64,000 nt of DNA from Acerihabitans sp035013185 (GTDB lineage: Bacteria; Pseudomonadota; Gammaproteobacteria; Enterobacterales; Enterobacteriaceae): positions 1-64,000 of the forward strand of contig NZ_JAYGJO010000008.1 in the NCBI RefSeq assembly GCF_035013185.1, read 5' to 3'. The notes beneath the pieces are model-generated. The model was not told the origin of the DNA. It saw only the letters and a program-made list of their open reading frames with translations, and made no database searches. Shown one piece after another: positions 1 to 9,015 of the stretch. Position 1 is the first letter of the stretch. Every line of letters starts with the position of its first letter. A program made the position numbers and the translations under genes.

Positions 1-525
1 GCTAGACCGGCCACCCTCCAGCACCTGACGCCACCCGAGCACCCTAGCCCACATCAGCACGCTAGACCAGCCACGCCCCGGTACATCATGCCAGCGTTGC
101 TGTAATAAGTAATGACACCGCAACCAGAAACGGAAAGCGCATAACACAAACTTTTTTGAGGCAAAAAACAAAATGTGTGCTGCGATAGATGTTGATAGGT
201 TAATAATTTGCACCTTAGAACGTGGCCTCAGGATTGACGCTTTCGAGTGAAATGCATAGATATCCAGTTGAATTTAGAAAAAATTAGCAGAGCATCATCG
301 TTGATAGACTGTAAGGTAGACGTCTGATGCCCCACTAGAGGGCGAGTAAGGGCTGGCTTATCCTCAGGCTGTTGTATGTTTTATGGTACACTGAGATCTG
401 TTGATCTGGGGATAAGGTCGGCATCGAAAAAATTGTGGTTGTAACTGTGTCAGTGGAAAAATAGCTGCTCTTTTGTATTAAAATTATCCACCGGCGTCAA
501 AGAAACAGTAAACGAGGCGGTAACC
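1..525. other. Intergenic region upstream of yafD
   Basis: No gene is recognised here. The first 102 bases are open in frame 1 and end in TAA at 103-105, giving a Pro/His-rich tail. That could be the end of a protein entering from the left, or chance. The motif GCTAGACC(G/A)GCCA occurs at position 1 and again at 61, a 60-base spacing. The rest is AT-richer and would hold the yafD promoter. The yafC gene that precedes yafD in E. coli is not visible. Confidence 0.4.
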
Positions 526-1368
526 GTGCCAAAAAAAACATATTCTGTCAGGTATGTTGCGGGGCGGCCAGTTGAGCGAATTTTTCCACCAATTGCTTTC
601 TGTTGCCCGGGTCAGGCGTTACCCCCGGGTGAACCGTTGCCAGGCTCGAAGTTATTACGGGTAATGGTATGGAATATTTTCAAACAGCAACGTGCTGATT
701 GGCTCTCTGTTCTGCAAGGGTTCGGAAAGGATGCTCAACTGGTTTTACTGCAGGAGGCACAAACTACGCCTGAGTTGGTGCGGTTTGCTACATCGCACTA
801 TTTGGCCACCGATCAGGTTCCCGCGCTGATATTGCCGCAGCATCCATCAGGTGTGATGACGCTCTCCGCTGCGCATCCGGTTTATTGCTGTCCTTTGCGT
901 GAGCGTGAACCGCTGTTACGTCTGGCTAAATCTGCATTGGTGACGGTATACCCGCTATTTGACGGCCAGCTAATGATGGTAGTTAATATTCACGCGGTGA
1001 ATTTCAGTCTGGGGGTGGATGTTTATAGCAAACAGTTTGGCCCCATAGGTGAGCAAATACTCAATCACCAAGGGCCAGTCATCATGGCGGGTGATTTTAA
1101 CGCTTGGAGCCGGCAGCGGATTACTGCACTGTATCGCTTTGCCGATCGTATGACGCTGCGGGAAGTGAAATTTCTTGATGACCAGCGGCGACGCGCTTTT
1201 GGCCGCCCGTTGGACTTTGTTTTTTATCGCGGGCTTAACGTGACTGAGGCGTCGGTGTTGGTTACCCGGGCGTCAGACCATAACCCACTGCTGGTTGAGT
1301 TTGAACCCCATCAGCGTACAGATAAATCTGTGCCTGAAACTCAAATTGTTGGTATTGCTCCGTGCTAA
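526..1368 (+). CDS. yafD: YafD, endonuclease/exonuclease/phosphatase family protein
   Basis: This 280-residue protein follows E. coli YafD closely along most of its length (E. coli about 260 residues). It belongs to the EEP fold of metal-dependent phosphodiesterases. Visible family motifs are WN at 49-50, the catalytic-type glutamate in LLQEAQ (E77), GDFN at 189-192 and SDHNP at 250-254. The start is GTG at 526, with GAGGCGG about 6 bases upstream; this gives the same N-terminus as the E. coli protein. The C-terminal 20 residues are an extension. Its substrate is not established. The gene converges on mltD across a shared terminator, and yafE, which lies between them in E. coli, is absent. 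Confidence 0.93.
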   Translation: MPKKTYSVRYVAGRPVERIFPPIAFCCPGQALPPGEPLPGSKLLRVMVWNIFKQQRADWLSVLQGFGKDAQLVLLQEAQTTPELVRFATSHYLATDQVPALILPQHPSGVMTLSAAHPVYCCPLREREPLLRLAKSALVTVYPLFDGQLMMVVNIHAVNFSLGVDVYSKQFGPIGEQILNHQGPVIMAGDFNAWSRQRITALYRFADRMTLREVKFLDDQRRRAFGRPLDFVFYRGLNVTEASVLVTRASDHNPLLVEFEPHQRTDKSVPETQIVGIAPC

Positions 1369-1385
1369 TAAGTGAGAACCTATCA

Positions 1386-1428
1386 AGCAAAAAAAAAACA
1401 AGCACCAAGTGGGCTTGTTTTTTTTGCT
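1386..1428. terminator. Bidirectional terminator between yafD and mltD
   Basis: A long A-tract, a GC stem (ACAAGC / GCTTGT) and a long T-tract form a symmetrical hairpin. It reads as a Rho-independent terminator on both strands and lies between two convergent genes. Confidence 0.85.
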
Positions 1429-1452
1429 CAGCTACGCGCGTTCAACGAGAGC

Positions 1453-2814
1453 TCAGGAATCAGTTGCAGTACCGTTAATGTATAACGTGAGTTTAAGGCC
1501 TGGCTGCAGCGTATTGCTTTTATCCAGCGCAGCATTCCAACGCATAACGTCTTGCAAATCAACGTGGTGTCGTTTGGCGATACTGGACAAAGAGTCACCT
1601 TTACGTACTCGATAGGTGATGCTGTTGACGCTGCTATTATTCGCCACCATCAACGTTTGGCTGACCTTTAGTGTGCTATTGGCATGCAAATTGTTCCACT
1701 TCAACAAGTCACTGGTCTTAAGCTTAAGCCGCCCGGCGATGCCTGAAAGCGTATCACCAGGACGAACCTTATAACTAGCGCCGCCTGTTGCAGTGTCCGC
1801 CAATTGAGTCGACTGGACTTCGGTTATATCATCAACGGCCAAAGAATCCCTGAGCTGCGAAGCATGAGATTTGGGCAACATGATGTAATGAGGCCCATTT
1901 GGTGCGGTTACGTTACGTTTATAGCCTGTATTGTAGCTTTTCAACTTGGTTAACGATAACCCGGACATTTTCGCCGCTTGGGTCAGGCCGATCTGCTGGC
2001 CTACTTCCACTCGCGCCAAAGCGTGTTCGCTATTGCTTTTGGGCAATACCACACCATATTCTTTGCTATTCTTGATGATATTACTCAACGCCAGCATTTT
2101 TGGCACATAAATGCTGGTCTCATGTGGCAATGCCAGCGCCCAAAAGTCAGTGGGTCTCCCCTTGGCTTTGTTGGCCTTGATTGCCCGCAGCACACGACCT
2201 TCACCACTGTTGTAAGCTGCGATGGTCAGTAACCAGTCGCCGCCAAAAACACGGTTAAGACGCTGCATCATGTTAAGTGCAGCGGTAGTAGATGCCACAA
2301 CATCACGCCGGCCGTCATACCACTGATTTTGTTTTAAACCATAATGCTTACCTGTTTGGGGCACAATCTGCCAAAGGCCCGCTGCGTTAGCAGAAGATGT
2401 TGCCTTTGGGTTAAAAGCGCTCTCCACTATGGGTAGCAGTACCAGTTCCATCGGCATTTTGCGTTGCTTTATCTGCTCGACTATCCAGTACATGTACGGC
2501 TCTGCCCGTAATGTTACATCGTGGAGATAGCTCTTGTGACTTAAATAACGTTTTTTTTGTTCGCGGACCCGGGCGTTATCCGGTATCTGCATCTTCAGCT
2601 CGTCGCTAATGAAGTTCCACAAATCAGGCTGCGCTTGGCTTGAATCTTCCAACCATTGCGCCGAGGTCGCTCGGCTGTCCGTGTACTTTCCTGCTTCACT
2701 TTGACCTGCCGAAGAAACACTCTGTGCATGCTGTTCGGGTGGAGAATCGTCCTGCTTGGACGACTGGCAACCCACTAGCAAGACCGAGGCGATTAGGATC
2801 GCATGAGTCTTCAT
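1453..2814 (-). CDS. mltD: Membrane-bound lytic murein transglycosylase D
   Basis: This lipoprotein cleaves peptidoglycan glycan strands with formation of 1,6-anhydro-muramic acid. It has 453 residues against 452 in E. coli. The N-terminus carries a lipobox LLVGC with the lipidated cysteine at residue 16. The SLT domain spans roughly 110-230; its catalytic glutamate is E131 in the PIVESAF motif, followed by SANAAGLWQI and AAYNSGEGRV. Two LysM peptidoglycan-binding repeats lie near 345-390 and 400-450 (VRPGDTLSGIA, VRKGDSLSSIA). It is expected in the periplasm, anchored in a membrane. gloB lies just upstream on the same strand, as in E. coli. Confidence 0.96.
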   Translation of the reverse strand: MKTHAILIASVLLVGCQSSKQDDSPPEQHAQSVSSAGQSEAGKYTDSRATSAQWLEDSSQAQPDLWNFISDELKMQIPDNARVREQKKRYLSHKSYLHDVTLRAEPYMYWIVEQIKQRKMPMELVLLPIVESAFNPKATSSANAAGLWQIVPQTGKHYGLKQNQWYDGRRDVVASTTAALNMMQRLNRVFGGDWLLTIAAYNSGEGRVLRAIKANKAKGRPTDFWALALPHETSIYVPKMLALSNIIKNSKEYGVVLPKSNSEHALARVEVGQQIGLTQAAKMSGLSLTKLKSYNTGYKRNVTAPNGPHYIMLPKSHASQLRDSLAVDDITEVQSTQLADTATGGASYKVRPGDTLSGIAGRLKLKTSDLLKWNNLHANSTLKVSQTLMVANNSSVNSITYRVRKGDSLSSIAKRHHVDLQDVMRWNAALDKSNTLQPGLKLTLYINGTATDS

Positions 2815-2884
2815 CTGTATGTCAATAGTTGCTTAAAAGACGAACAATAATACGTTGAATGCGCCGACATTACAACTAAAACCT

Positions 2885-3637
2885 TTAGAAAAGATCCTTC
2901 TTCTCCCGTAACAAGGCGAAAATACGCCATTCCTCATGCAGCGTATGATATGGGTCTAATTTATTTTGTAAATCAATGTCATGACAACGTAAGAATAGGT
3001 TAATTTTACCCTCTAAATGTAGTGTTGTGGGCACGCTCGCTTGGTTTTTCGCCCGCAACTGCTTAATTTCACGCTCATAAGCAGTGATCTCATCATATTG
3101 CGGCATTATGGACTTGGCGAAGGCCAGATTGGCTAAAGTATACTCATGGGCGCAGCAGAGTAATGTTTCCAAAGGAAGTTTCTTAACCTTTTGAAAAGAT
3201 TCAAACATTTGTTTGGGTGTTCCTTCAAAAAGACGCCCGCAACCTGCTGAAAATACCGTGTCGCCACAAAATAGATAGGGTGCGCTATAAAATCCGATGT
3301 GTCCTAGGGTATGACCGGGCAATGACAGGACAAAAAAGGTCGTATCAAGCAGATTTATGCTATCGCCTTCCCCTACAATGTGACTAGCGCCCTTATCAGC
3401 AGTTTCCTGAGGGCCATACACCGGCAGGTCAAAGCGAGTCAGCAACTCGGGGACACCATCAACATGATCATGGTGATGGTGGGTCAATAAAATAGCCTTA
3501 GGCGTGAGTTGCCGTTCAGCCAGTGCGGCAAAGACCGGGCCGGACTCACCGGGGTCAACGATGATGCATTCCTGCAGGTCGTTTTGCAAAAGCCAAATGT
3601 AATTGTCCCGCAACGCAGGAATACTGATAAGATTCAT
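2885..3637 (-). CDS. gloB: Hydroxyacylglutathione hydrolase (glyoxalase II)
   Basis: GloB hydrolyses S-lactoylglutathione to D-lactate and glutathione, the second step of methylglyoxal detoxification. The protein has 250 residues (E. coli 251) and a metallo-beta-lactamase fold. The binuclear metal motif THHHHDHVDG is at 52-61, with further ligands in LPGHTLGH and CGDTVF and a C-terminal CAHEYT motif. A GGAG ribosome-binding site precedes the ATG at 3637. The gene is divergent from yafS with only 47 bases between the starts, so the two share a promoter region. Confidence 0.96.
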   Translation of the reverse strand: MNLISIPALRDNYIWLLQNDLQECIIVDPGESGPVFAALAERQLTPKAILLTHHHHDHVDGVPELLTRFDLPVYGPQETADKGASHIVGEGDSINLLDTTFFVLSLPGHTLGHIGFYSAPYLFCGDTVFSAGCGRLFEGTPKQMFESFQKVKKLPLETLLCCAHEYTLANLAFAKSIMPQYDEITAYEREIKQLRAKNQASVPTTLHLEGKINLFLRCHDIDLQNKLDPYHTLHEEWRIFALLREKKDLF

Positions 3638-3684
3638 TGTTCAGCTCCGTTAATTTATTTATGGCACTAAGAAGATAGCCGATC

Positions 3685-4395
3685 ATGAAACCAGCGCAAA
3701 TCACTCAGCCTATCATCGCGCCAACCCGATGGGACGAACTACCGTACGGGGATAACTATCGGCGGGCGCTAGAAGCTAATCTGCTCCCCTGGTGGCCTAA
3801 ATTATTTGGTTTCCATTTATTGAAAATTGGCGCACTCAGTGCAGATATTGATACCAGTGACTGCGTAATTTCTCATCAAGTTAACGTCGGCATACGGGGG
3901 GAAACCCTGAATGTTATTGCCGATCCGTTTCAACTGCCCTTTGCCAATAAGTCCACCGATGCATGCTTATTGGCTCATACCCTGTCATACACCTCAGATC
4001 CACATCGGCTGCTGCGGGAGGTGGATCGGGTGCTCATTGACGACGGCTGGTTAATTATCACCACCTTTAATCCGGTAAGTTTATTGGGTCTGGGAAAATT
4101 ATGCCCCATTTTGCAGTGTCGCCAGCCCTACCGCAGCCGCATGTATACTCAGATGCGGCTGTTGGACTGGTTAAGCATCCTTAATTTTGAAGTGATGCAT
4201 CGCGCGCGTTTTCAGGTGCTGCCCTGGCGTCGCAGGGGGGGCCGCCTGCTTAATGAGCATCTACCCGCTATCGGTTGTTTGAGCGTGATAGTGGCACGAA
4301 AACGCACCTTCCCTCTTACGCTCAATCCCTTAAAGAGCAAGTCGCTCAAAGCTTCTGTGCGCCGCACGGTAGGTGCGGCCAGCCGCAATAGCTGA
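3685..4395 (+). CDS. yafS: YafS, SAM-dependent methyltransferase family protein
   Basis: This 236-residue protein is similar in place and sequence to E. coli YafS, a class I methyltransferase-like protein of unknown substrate. The readable part of the fold is the segment DPFQLPFANKSTDACLL, followed by LREVDRVLIDDGWLIITTFNP, which matches motifs II-III of Methyltransf_11 proteins. The glycine-rich motif I is weak. The last 35 residues are basic. It is divergent from gloB and converges on rnhA, with 8 bases between the two stop codons. Confidence 0.88.
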   Translation: MKPAQITQPIIAPTRWDELPYGDNYRRALEANLLPWWPKLFGFHLLKIGALSADIDTSDCVISHQVNVGIRGETLNVIADPFQLPFANKSTDACLLAHTLSYTSDPHRLLREVDRVLIDDGWLIITTFNPVSLLGLGKLCPILQCRQPYRSRMYTQMRLLDWLSILNFEVMHRARFQVLPWRRRGGRLLNEHLPAIGCLSVIVARKRTFPLTLNPLKSKSLKASVRRTVGAASRNS

Positions 4396-4403
4396 TGCGA
4401 TCG

Positions 4404-4871
4404 TTACTTCTCAGGCCGATAGCCAATATCGTCCAATGCCGGATTCCCCGCTGCGCTGCGGGCCAATTCGTCGCAGCGCTCGTTCTCCGGATGGCCCGCG
4501 TGGCCTTTGACCCAATCCCAGCGCAGTACGTGGGTTTGGATCGCTAAATCCAGCCGTTGCCAGAGATCGACATTTTTCACCGGTTTTTTATCAGTCGTTT
4601 TCCAGCCTCGTTTCTTCCAGTTGTGGATCCATTTCGTAATACCCTGCCGAACGTATTGGCTGTCGGTACTGATAACCACTTCACAGGGATCTTTTAGCGC
4701 CTCCAAGGCAACAATCGCCGCCATGAGTTCCATGCGGTTGTTGGTGGTAAGTCGGTAACCGGCGCTGAAAATTTTCTCATGCTGCTTATAGCGCAGAATC
4801 GCGCCGTAACCGCCTGGACCTGGATTACCCAGGCAAGATCCATCGGTGAAAATTTCTACCTGTTTCTGCAT
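4404..4871 (-). CDS. rnhA: Ribonuclease HI
   Basis: RNase HI degrades the RNA strand of RNA-DNA hybrids. The frame stays open upstream to 4985, but the ATG at 4871 is preferred: it gives 155 residues, exactly the E. coli length, beginning MQKQVEIFTDGS, and does not run into dnaQ. The catalytic acidic residues sit in FTDGSCLGN (D10), NNRMELMAA (E48) and STDSQYV (D70), with the final aspartate in NERCDELA. The basic handle region WIHNWKKRGWKT is intact. rnhA and dnaQ are divergent with 46 bases between their starts, as in E. coli. Confidence 0.96.
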   Translation of the reverse strand: MQKQVEIFTDGSCLGNPGPGGYGAILRYKQHEKIFSAGYRLTTNNRMELMAAIVALEALKDPCEVVISTDSQYVRQGITKWIHNWKKRGWKTTDKKPVKNVDLWQRLDLAIQTHVLRWDWVKGHAGHPENERCDELARSAAGNPALDDIGYRPEK

Positions 4872-4917
4872 CTCTGGTAGACTACCCTTCATGTTAAAAA
4901 AACAAGTCTGACATAAA

Positions 4918-5685
4918 ATGAACGCTACGGGCACTGCAATTACGCGACAGATTGTTCTGGATACTGAAACCACCGGTATGAACAAACTGGGGGTTCATTA
5001 CGAAGGCCACCGAATTATTGAGATAGGCGCGGTTGAAGTTGTCAATCGACGCCTCACTGGACGATATTTCCATGTTTATCTGAAACCGGATCGGCTGATT
5101 GACCCCGAAGCCTATAATATCCATGGTATCAGTGACGAATTCCTGGCGGATATGCCTACCTTTGGGCAGGTCGCCGATGAGTTCCTCGATTTTATCCGCG
5201 GGGGCGAACTGGTTATTCATAACGCGCCGTTTGATATCGGGTTTATGGATTATGAGTTCGGCAAACTTAACCTTAACATCGGTAAAACCGAGACGTTTTG
5301 CAAGGTGACCGATAGTCTGGTGCTGGCGCGCAAATTATTTCCCGGCAAACGTAACAGCCTTGACGCATTGTGCGATCGTTATCTGATAGATAATACCAAA
5401 CGTACTTTACACGGCGCGTTGCTCGACTCCGAAATTTTGTCCGAGGTGTATCTGGCCATGACCGGTGGCCAAACCTCTATGCGATTTTCCATGGAAGGTG
5501 AAAGTGGCAAGCGCAACGCAGATGGTGGCCAAGCCATCCAGAGGGTAGAGCGGGCGCAAACCAAACTCAAAGTCGTTTATGCCAATGATGAGGAGTTGGC
5601 GGCACATGAATCTCGCCTAGACCTGGTTACGAAAAAAGGCGGCAGCTGTTTGTGGCGACCAGAAAATACAACGCAACCCCATTAA
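4918..5685 (+). CDS. dnaQ: DNA polymerase III epsilon subunit, 3'-5' exonuclease
   Basis: DnaQ is the proofreading subunit of the replicative polymerase. The protein has 255 residues (E. coli 243). The exonuclease motifs of the DEDD superfamily are all present: ExoI LDTETTG (D15, E17), ExoII HNAPFDIGFMDYE and ExoIII HGALLDSEIL. The C-terminal tail that contacts the alpha subunit ends GGSCLWRPENTTQPH, slightly longer than E. coli GGSCLWRA. The promoter must lie in the 46 bases shared with the divergent rnhA. Confidence 0.97.
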   Translation: MNATGTAITRQIVLDTETTGMNKLGVHYEGHRIIEIGAVEVVNRRLTGRYFHVYLKPDRLIDPEAYNIHGISDEFLADMPTFGQVADEFLDFIRGGELVIHNAPFDIGFMDYEFGKLNLNIGKTETFCKVTDSLVLARKLFPGKRNSLDALCDRYLIDNTKRTLHGALLDSEILSEVYLAMTGGQTSMRFSMEGESGKRNADGGQAIQRVERAQTKLKVVYANDEELAAHESRLDLVTKKGGSCLWRPENTTQPH

Positions 5686-5820
5686 AATCATTCATTCAGC
5701 TGATTTTAACAACGTAATGCTGAAATTATCGCCAAACGAGATGATCAAACGTGAAAAGCATTGACGCGGTAAGGTGCTAACCGTACTATTCGCCTCGCTT
5801 TCCCGACAAAGCACATGTGC

Positions 5821-5897
5821 GGTGTGGTAGTTCAGTCGGTTAGAATACCGGCCTGTCACGCCGGGGGTCGCGGGTTCGAGTCCCGTCCACACCGCCA
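5821..5897 (+). tRNA. aspV: tRNA-Asp (anticodon GTC)
   Basis: This 77-base tRNA has a complete cloverleaf: acceptor GGTGTGG pairing with CCACACC, discriminator G and encoded CCA at 5895-5897. The D-loop TTCAGTCGGTTAGAA and the T-arm GGGTTCGAGTCCC are standard, and the anticodon GTC is at 5855-5857. Position after dnaQ matches aspV in E. coli. The acceptor stem differs from E. coli tRNA-Asp. Confidence 0.97.
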
Positions 5898-5907
5898 ATA
5901 AATTCCA

Positions 5908-5943
5908 ATGAGCCGCTGCAAATTTTGCAGCGGCTCATGTCGT
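5908..5943 (+). terminator. Terminator after tRNA-Asp
   Basis: A near-perfect inverted repeat starts ATGAGCCGCTGC and closes GCAGCGGCTCAT with an AT-rich tip, followed by GTCGTTTT. It lies 10 bases after the tRNA and probably ends its transcript. Confidence 0.75.
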
Positions 5944-5947
5944 TTTA

Positions 5948-5997
5948 CAGTCCATTGCAATTTTCCAGTCCATTGCAATTTTCCAGTCCATTGCAAC
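5948..5997. repeat. 18-bp tandem repeat, nearly three copies
   Basis: The unit CAGTCCATTGCAATTTTC occurs at 5948-5965 and 5966-5983, with a partial third copy from 5984. The copies are identical, which suggests recent slippage or constraint. The core CCATTGCAA shares CATTGC with the octanucleotide tract about 85 bases further on. Confidence 0.9.
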
Positions 5998-6080
5998 TAG
6001 TCATACCATACCCAACTCTTTGCCGGCCTTTTCACCCTAATGCCTATCTTTACCCAATATTCCCGCTTAATTTATCATTG

Positions 6081-6168
6081 CCACATTGCCACATTGCCAC
6101 ATTGCCACATTGCCACATTGCCACATTGCCACATTGCCACATTGCCACATTGCCACATTGCCACATTG
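6081..6168. repeat. Octanucleotide tandem repeat, 11 perfect copies of CCACATTG
   Basis: Eleven uninterrupted copies of CCACATTG span 88 bases. Because 8 is not a multiple of 3, both strands stay open in some frames and give repeating peptides, but nothing indicates translation. The tract ends 173-224 bases before the possible starts of the ClC channel gene. Copy number in such perfect tracts usually varies by replication slippage. Confidence 0.95.
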
Positions 6169-6392
6169 CTAGCCTGCACAGTCACCGTTTTTGCCGTGAG
6201 CCATGGCACATCCATGTGAACACCGTTTTTTCTTGTGGTGACATGATCCCTTCGCGCATAACGCATGGGTTATTTCAGTGATATTTTGCGACAATTTTAT
6301 CTTTTAGACGTCTTCCACCAATAAAAACAGCCAGATAAAATATGCCACCCCCACGATGGAGATTCCCCATCGGTAATTTTCAGAGAAATAGC

Positions 6393-7709
6393 ATGTCGAT
6401 CAGTCAATATCCCCAACGTGATCAGTCCGCCGTCCCGACAAACGCGACGTGGCCGTCGGCCTTGAATGTAAGGCACCTTGCCCTGATGGTCATGGTTGTC
6501 ATGCTAACCGGTGTTGGCGCCGGGCTAGGGGGCATGTTCTTGGCATTGCTACTGCACGGGATACAACATCTTGCTTATGGCTACAGCCTAGACCAAATTA
6601 TCAGTTCCGAAACATTCCTGATGGGGGTGAGTGCTGCTCCCGGGGGGCGGCGAATGTTGATACTTGGATTTTGTGGTTTGCTGGCCGGAGTGGGGTGGTG
6701 GGTGCTCTATCGCGTTGGCCGGCCGCTGGTTGGCATCAAGCAAGCTACTGCCAGTGATGCGCCTCTTATGCCACCCGTTGCCACCTTGGCCCACGTGCTG
6801 TTGCAAATAGGCACAGTAGGCTTGGGATCACCTCTGGGACGTGAAGTGGCGCCTCGAGAGCTGGGGGCATTGATGGGGGGATGGTTATCCCATGCTGCCG
6901 GGTTGTCGCCGGAACAACGACGCACGATCGTCGCCTGCGGCGCAGGTGCCGGGTTGGCTGCGGTATATAATGTTCCGCTAGGCGGCGCGGTATTTGTATT
7001 AGAGGTGCTGTTGGCAACCTTAAGCTGGCCCGCTGCCATTATGGCATTGGCAACTTCCGCTATTGCAGCATCCGTGGCCTGGATGGGGTTGGGGGCGGAA
7101 TCGCAATATGTTGTCGCACATTTTCCCCTTAGCGCCGGACTGATTACCTGGTCGTTGCTCACTAGCCCACTATTTGGCCTGGCAGCCTATGGCTTTGCAC
7201 GGTTGAGCGCGGCAGCGCGGCGCAAGGCGGCTCGTGGTTGGCGGCTACCGGTATTTGCGCTGATAAACTTCCTGATTATCGGCTGCATGGCCGTTTGGCT
7301 GCCGCAACTGCTGGGCAATGGCAAAGGACCGGCGCAATTGGGGTTTAGTAGCCTGCTCACCGTTGGTATGGCCGGAATGTTATTGATCTGCAAAGTTGCC
7401 ATCACTACCAGTACCTTGCGTGCTGGCGCACAAGGCGGCTTATTGACGCCGGGATTGTCGAATGGTGCGCTGATGGCGGTGGTACTGGGTGGTTTATGGA
7501 GCCAGATATGGCCCGGTGTGCCGATGGGTGCCTATGCAGTGATCGGCGCTGCAGCATTTTTGGCATCCTCTATGAGCATGCCACTGACTGCTATCGTGCT
7601 GATTACCGAATTTACCCGCATCGATCATGATTTTTTGGTACCGATAGTGCTGGCGGTGGCGGGATCTTTTGGTACCAGCCAGCTCTGCGCGCTTTGGGCG
7701 CGGCGTTGA
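6393..7709 (+). CDS. ClC-family chloride channel/transporter protein
   Basis: This integral membrane protein of about 438 residues has roughly ten hydrophobic segments. The ClC selectivity motifs are recognisable: GSPLGREVAPRELGA, which includes the GRE of the gating-glutamate region, then GAGAGLAAVYNVPLGGAVFVLE and a later GAQGGLLTPGLSNGAL. It is close to bacterial ClcB/ClcA-like proteins but shorter than some, with no CBS domains. The ATG at 6393 has a weak AGAGAA site; an in-frame ATG at 6342 adds 17 hydrophilic residues and cannot be excluded. The 8-bp repeat tract lies in its upstream region, so expression could depend on repeat number. The ion and direction of transport are not predictable. 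Confidence 0.85.
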   Translation: MSISQYPQRDQSAVPTNATWPSALNVRHLALMVMVVMLTGVGAGLGGMFLALLLHGIQHLAYGYSLDQIISSETFLMGVSAAPGGRRMLILGFCGLLAGVGWWVLYRVGRPLVGIKQATASDAPLMPPVATLAHVLLQIGTVGLGSPLGREVAPRELGALMGGWLSHAAGLSPEQRRTIVACGAGAGLAAVYNVPLGGAVFVLEVLLATLSWPAAIMALATSAIAASVAWMGLGAESQYVVAHFPLSAGLITWSLLTSPLFGLAAYGFARLSAAARRKAARGWRLPVFALINFLIIGCMAVWLPQLLGNGKGPAQLGFSSLLTVGMAGMLLICKVAITTSTLRAGAQGGLLTPGLSNGALMAVVLGGLWSQIWPGVPMGAYAVIGAAAFLASSMSMPLTAIVLITEFTRIDHDFLVPIVLAVAGSFGTSQLCALWARR

Positions 7710-7760
7710 AGTAATGTGTAGCGAACTGCCGGTTCTAGCCGGTCTGGTCAGTCTGTTGGC

Positions 7761-8144
7761 TTAACCGGCGTATTGCGCAATGCCATTACCGAAAGACCAA
7801 TTCTCCTTACGTACTTCGACAAGATTGATGAACACGTCCTCCAGCGATATGCCCAGCGCTTCATGCAAACCGACGGCAATACTTTTGTAGAGTGCTTTTT
7901 TTTGCTCGATACTGCGCCCTTCATTTAACGTAATCTGGATAATGACCAACTTATCGGTACGGTTAATGCCAAGGTAGCCAGCATCATAGATAAAATGATC
8001 GCCGCCATGCTCATTAAGAATCTGGAAGTTATCATGCTCGGGAACGTTAATGGCGCTTTTCAACGATTGGTACACCACCCGACCGACGCGTTTGATATAG
8101 GTAGGGTCGGGGTTTTTTTTAATATCGATACGGACCAGCGGCAT
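7761..8144 (-). CDS. Tautomerase family protein
   Basis: This 127-residue protein begins MPLVRID. After methionine removal the N-terminal proline would be the catalytic base of the 4-oxalocrotonate tautomerase superfamily. The length fits the longer, fused-type members (about 130 residues) rather than the 60-80-residue 4-OT subunits. The C-terminal segment EDVFINLVEVRKENWSFGNG is typical of tautomerases near cis-CaaD and YusQ. A strong AAGGAG precedes the start. It stands alone, converging on the ClC gene. The substrate is unknown. Confidence 0.82.
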   Translation of the reverse strand: MPLVRIDIKKNPDPTYIKRVGRVVYQSLKSAINVPEHDNFQILNEHGGDHFIYDAGYLGINRTDKLVIIQITLNEGRSIEQKKALYKSIAVGLHEALGISLEDVFINLVEVRKENWSFGNGIAQYAG

Positions 8145-8397
8145 AATTAACTCCTTAGTAAGGGTGGGTATTGCCTGCCATCGGGATCTCGATGGCTAAT
8201 AGCCAGCATAGTAAGTTATGGCCCCACGCCATGCAACTAGCGACCATCGGTATGTGGGTCTTTTAGTTAACGTAAACATCAACCACTACCCTCATTGCCC
8301 TGATTCAGTATCGGACGGTACAGGTCTGATTTGCGGGCCAAAGAGACCGAACCTAACGACACATCCATTTCAGTCACTGTTGGACTATCAGACGCCC

Positions 8398-8781
8398 TCA
8401 GCTTGGTAAGCTGACGTGAGCGGCGACGATTCGCCAGCCGCAGGCCAATTTTACCCAGGTTTGGGTTTGCCGGCCGGTCTTGTCGCTACCCTCAAGGGTA
8501 AATTCGGTACTGGCCACCGCCAGGTCGTCGCCATAGGTGGTGATCACTGTATTTTGTAAGATGCGCTCCAGTCCGGGAGACGCCCGCGATGCGCTGGCCG
8601 CCTGAATCGCTTCTATGCCATAGAGGTTCTCAACAACGCCATAACGGACGGTGCGGGGATCGTGCCAAAATAACTCATCCAGAATGGCTACATCATTGGT
8701 GATGAACGCTTGTTCATAGCGATAAAAGGCAGCGTTCACTTCCGCCAGGATGGCGGGTCGATCAATAAATTCACTTTTCAT
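8398..8781 (-). CDS. hpxZ: HpxZ-like protein (NTF2/SnoaL-like fold, DUF3225)
   Basis: The protein has 127 residues and looks like HpxZ of the oxalurate/purine catabolism clusters of Klebsiella and relatives. Supporting segments are AFYRYEQAFITNDVAILDELFW, RYGVVENLYGIEAI and the C-terminal TQTWVKLACGWRIVAAHVS, all typical of small NTF2-like domains. No other hpx gene is adjacent, so a role in oxalurate breakdown cannot be inferred from context. The 236 bases between it and yafV on the right hold no recognised gene. Confidence 0.72.
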   Translation of the reverse strand: MKSEFIDRPAILAEVNAAFYRYEQAFITNDVAILDELFWHDPRTVRYGVVENLYGIEAIQAASASRASPGLERILQNTVITTYGDDLAVASTEFTLEGSDKTGRQTQTWVKLACGWRIVAAHVSLPS

Positions 8782-9015
8782 GCTACGTTTACTCTTGCTA
8801 TGGTCATGTTGACAATACCGCGTCGCTCCAGCGCCGGGCCGGTTAGAGTAGCACTGCTGGGCATCACTGACGTCATTATGTTTTGATGATCATTTCATCA
8901 GGGAGGCCGTTAGCGCATGAACGCCTGGTTTGCTCTGTAGACGCGTCGTTACAGGCAACCAGACATAAGTGGTGGGATGGCTCGCGCTCGCGGGCAGGTT
9001 GCCCGGCGAGCAGGG

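Noticed and set aside
1..105. Pro/His-rich open tail at the left edge
   Set aside because: Too short and low in complexity to call as a gene end without the sequence to the left.
4872..4985. N-terminal extension of rnhA
   Set aside because: It would overlap the start of divergent dnaQ and add residues absent from RNase HI; the ATG at 4871 gives the family length.
5948..6168. CRISPR array
   Set aside because: The units are direct tandem repeats without spacers, and there are no cas genes in the window.
5925..6281. Open reading frames on both strands across the octanucleotide repeat (repeating HCHIATLP and NVAMWQCG peptides)
   Set aside because: The openness is a by-product of the perfect 8-bp repeat; there is no ribosome-binding site or non-repeat domain.
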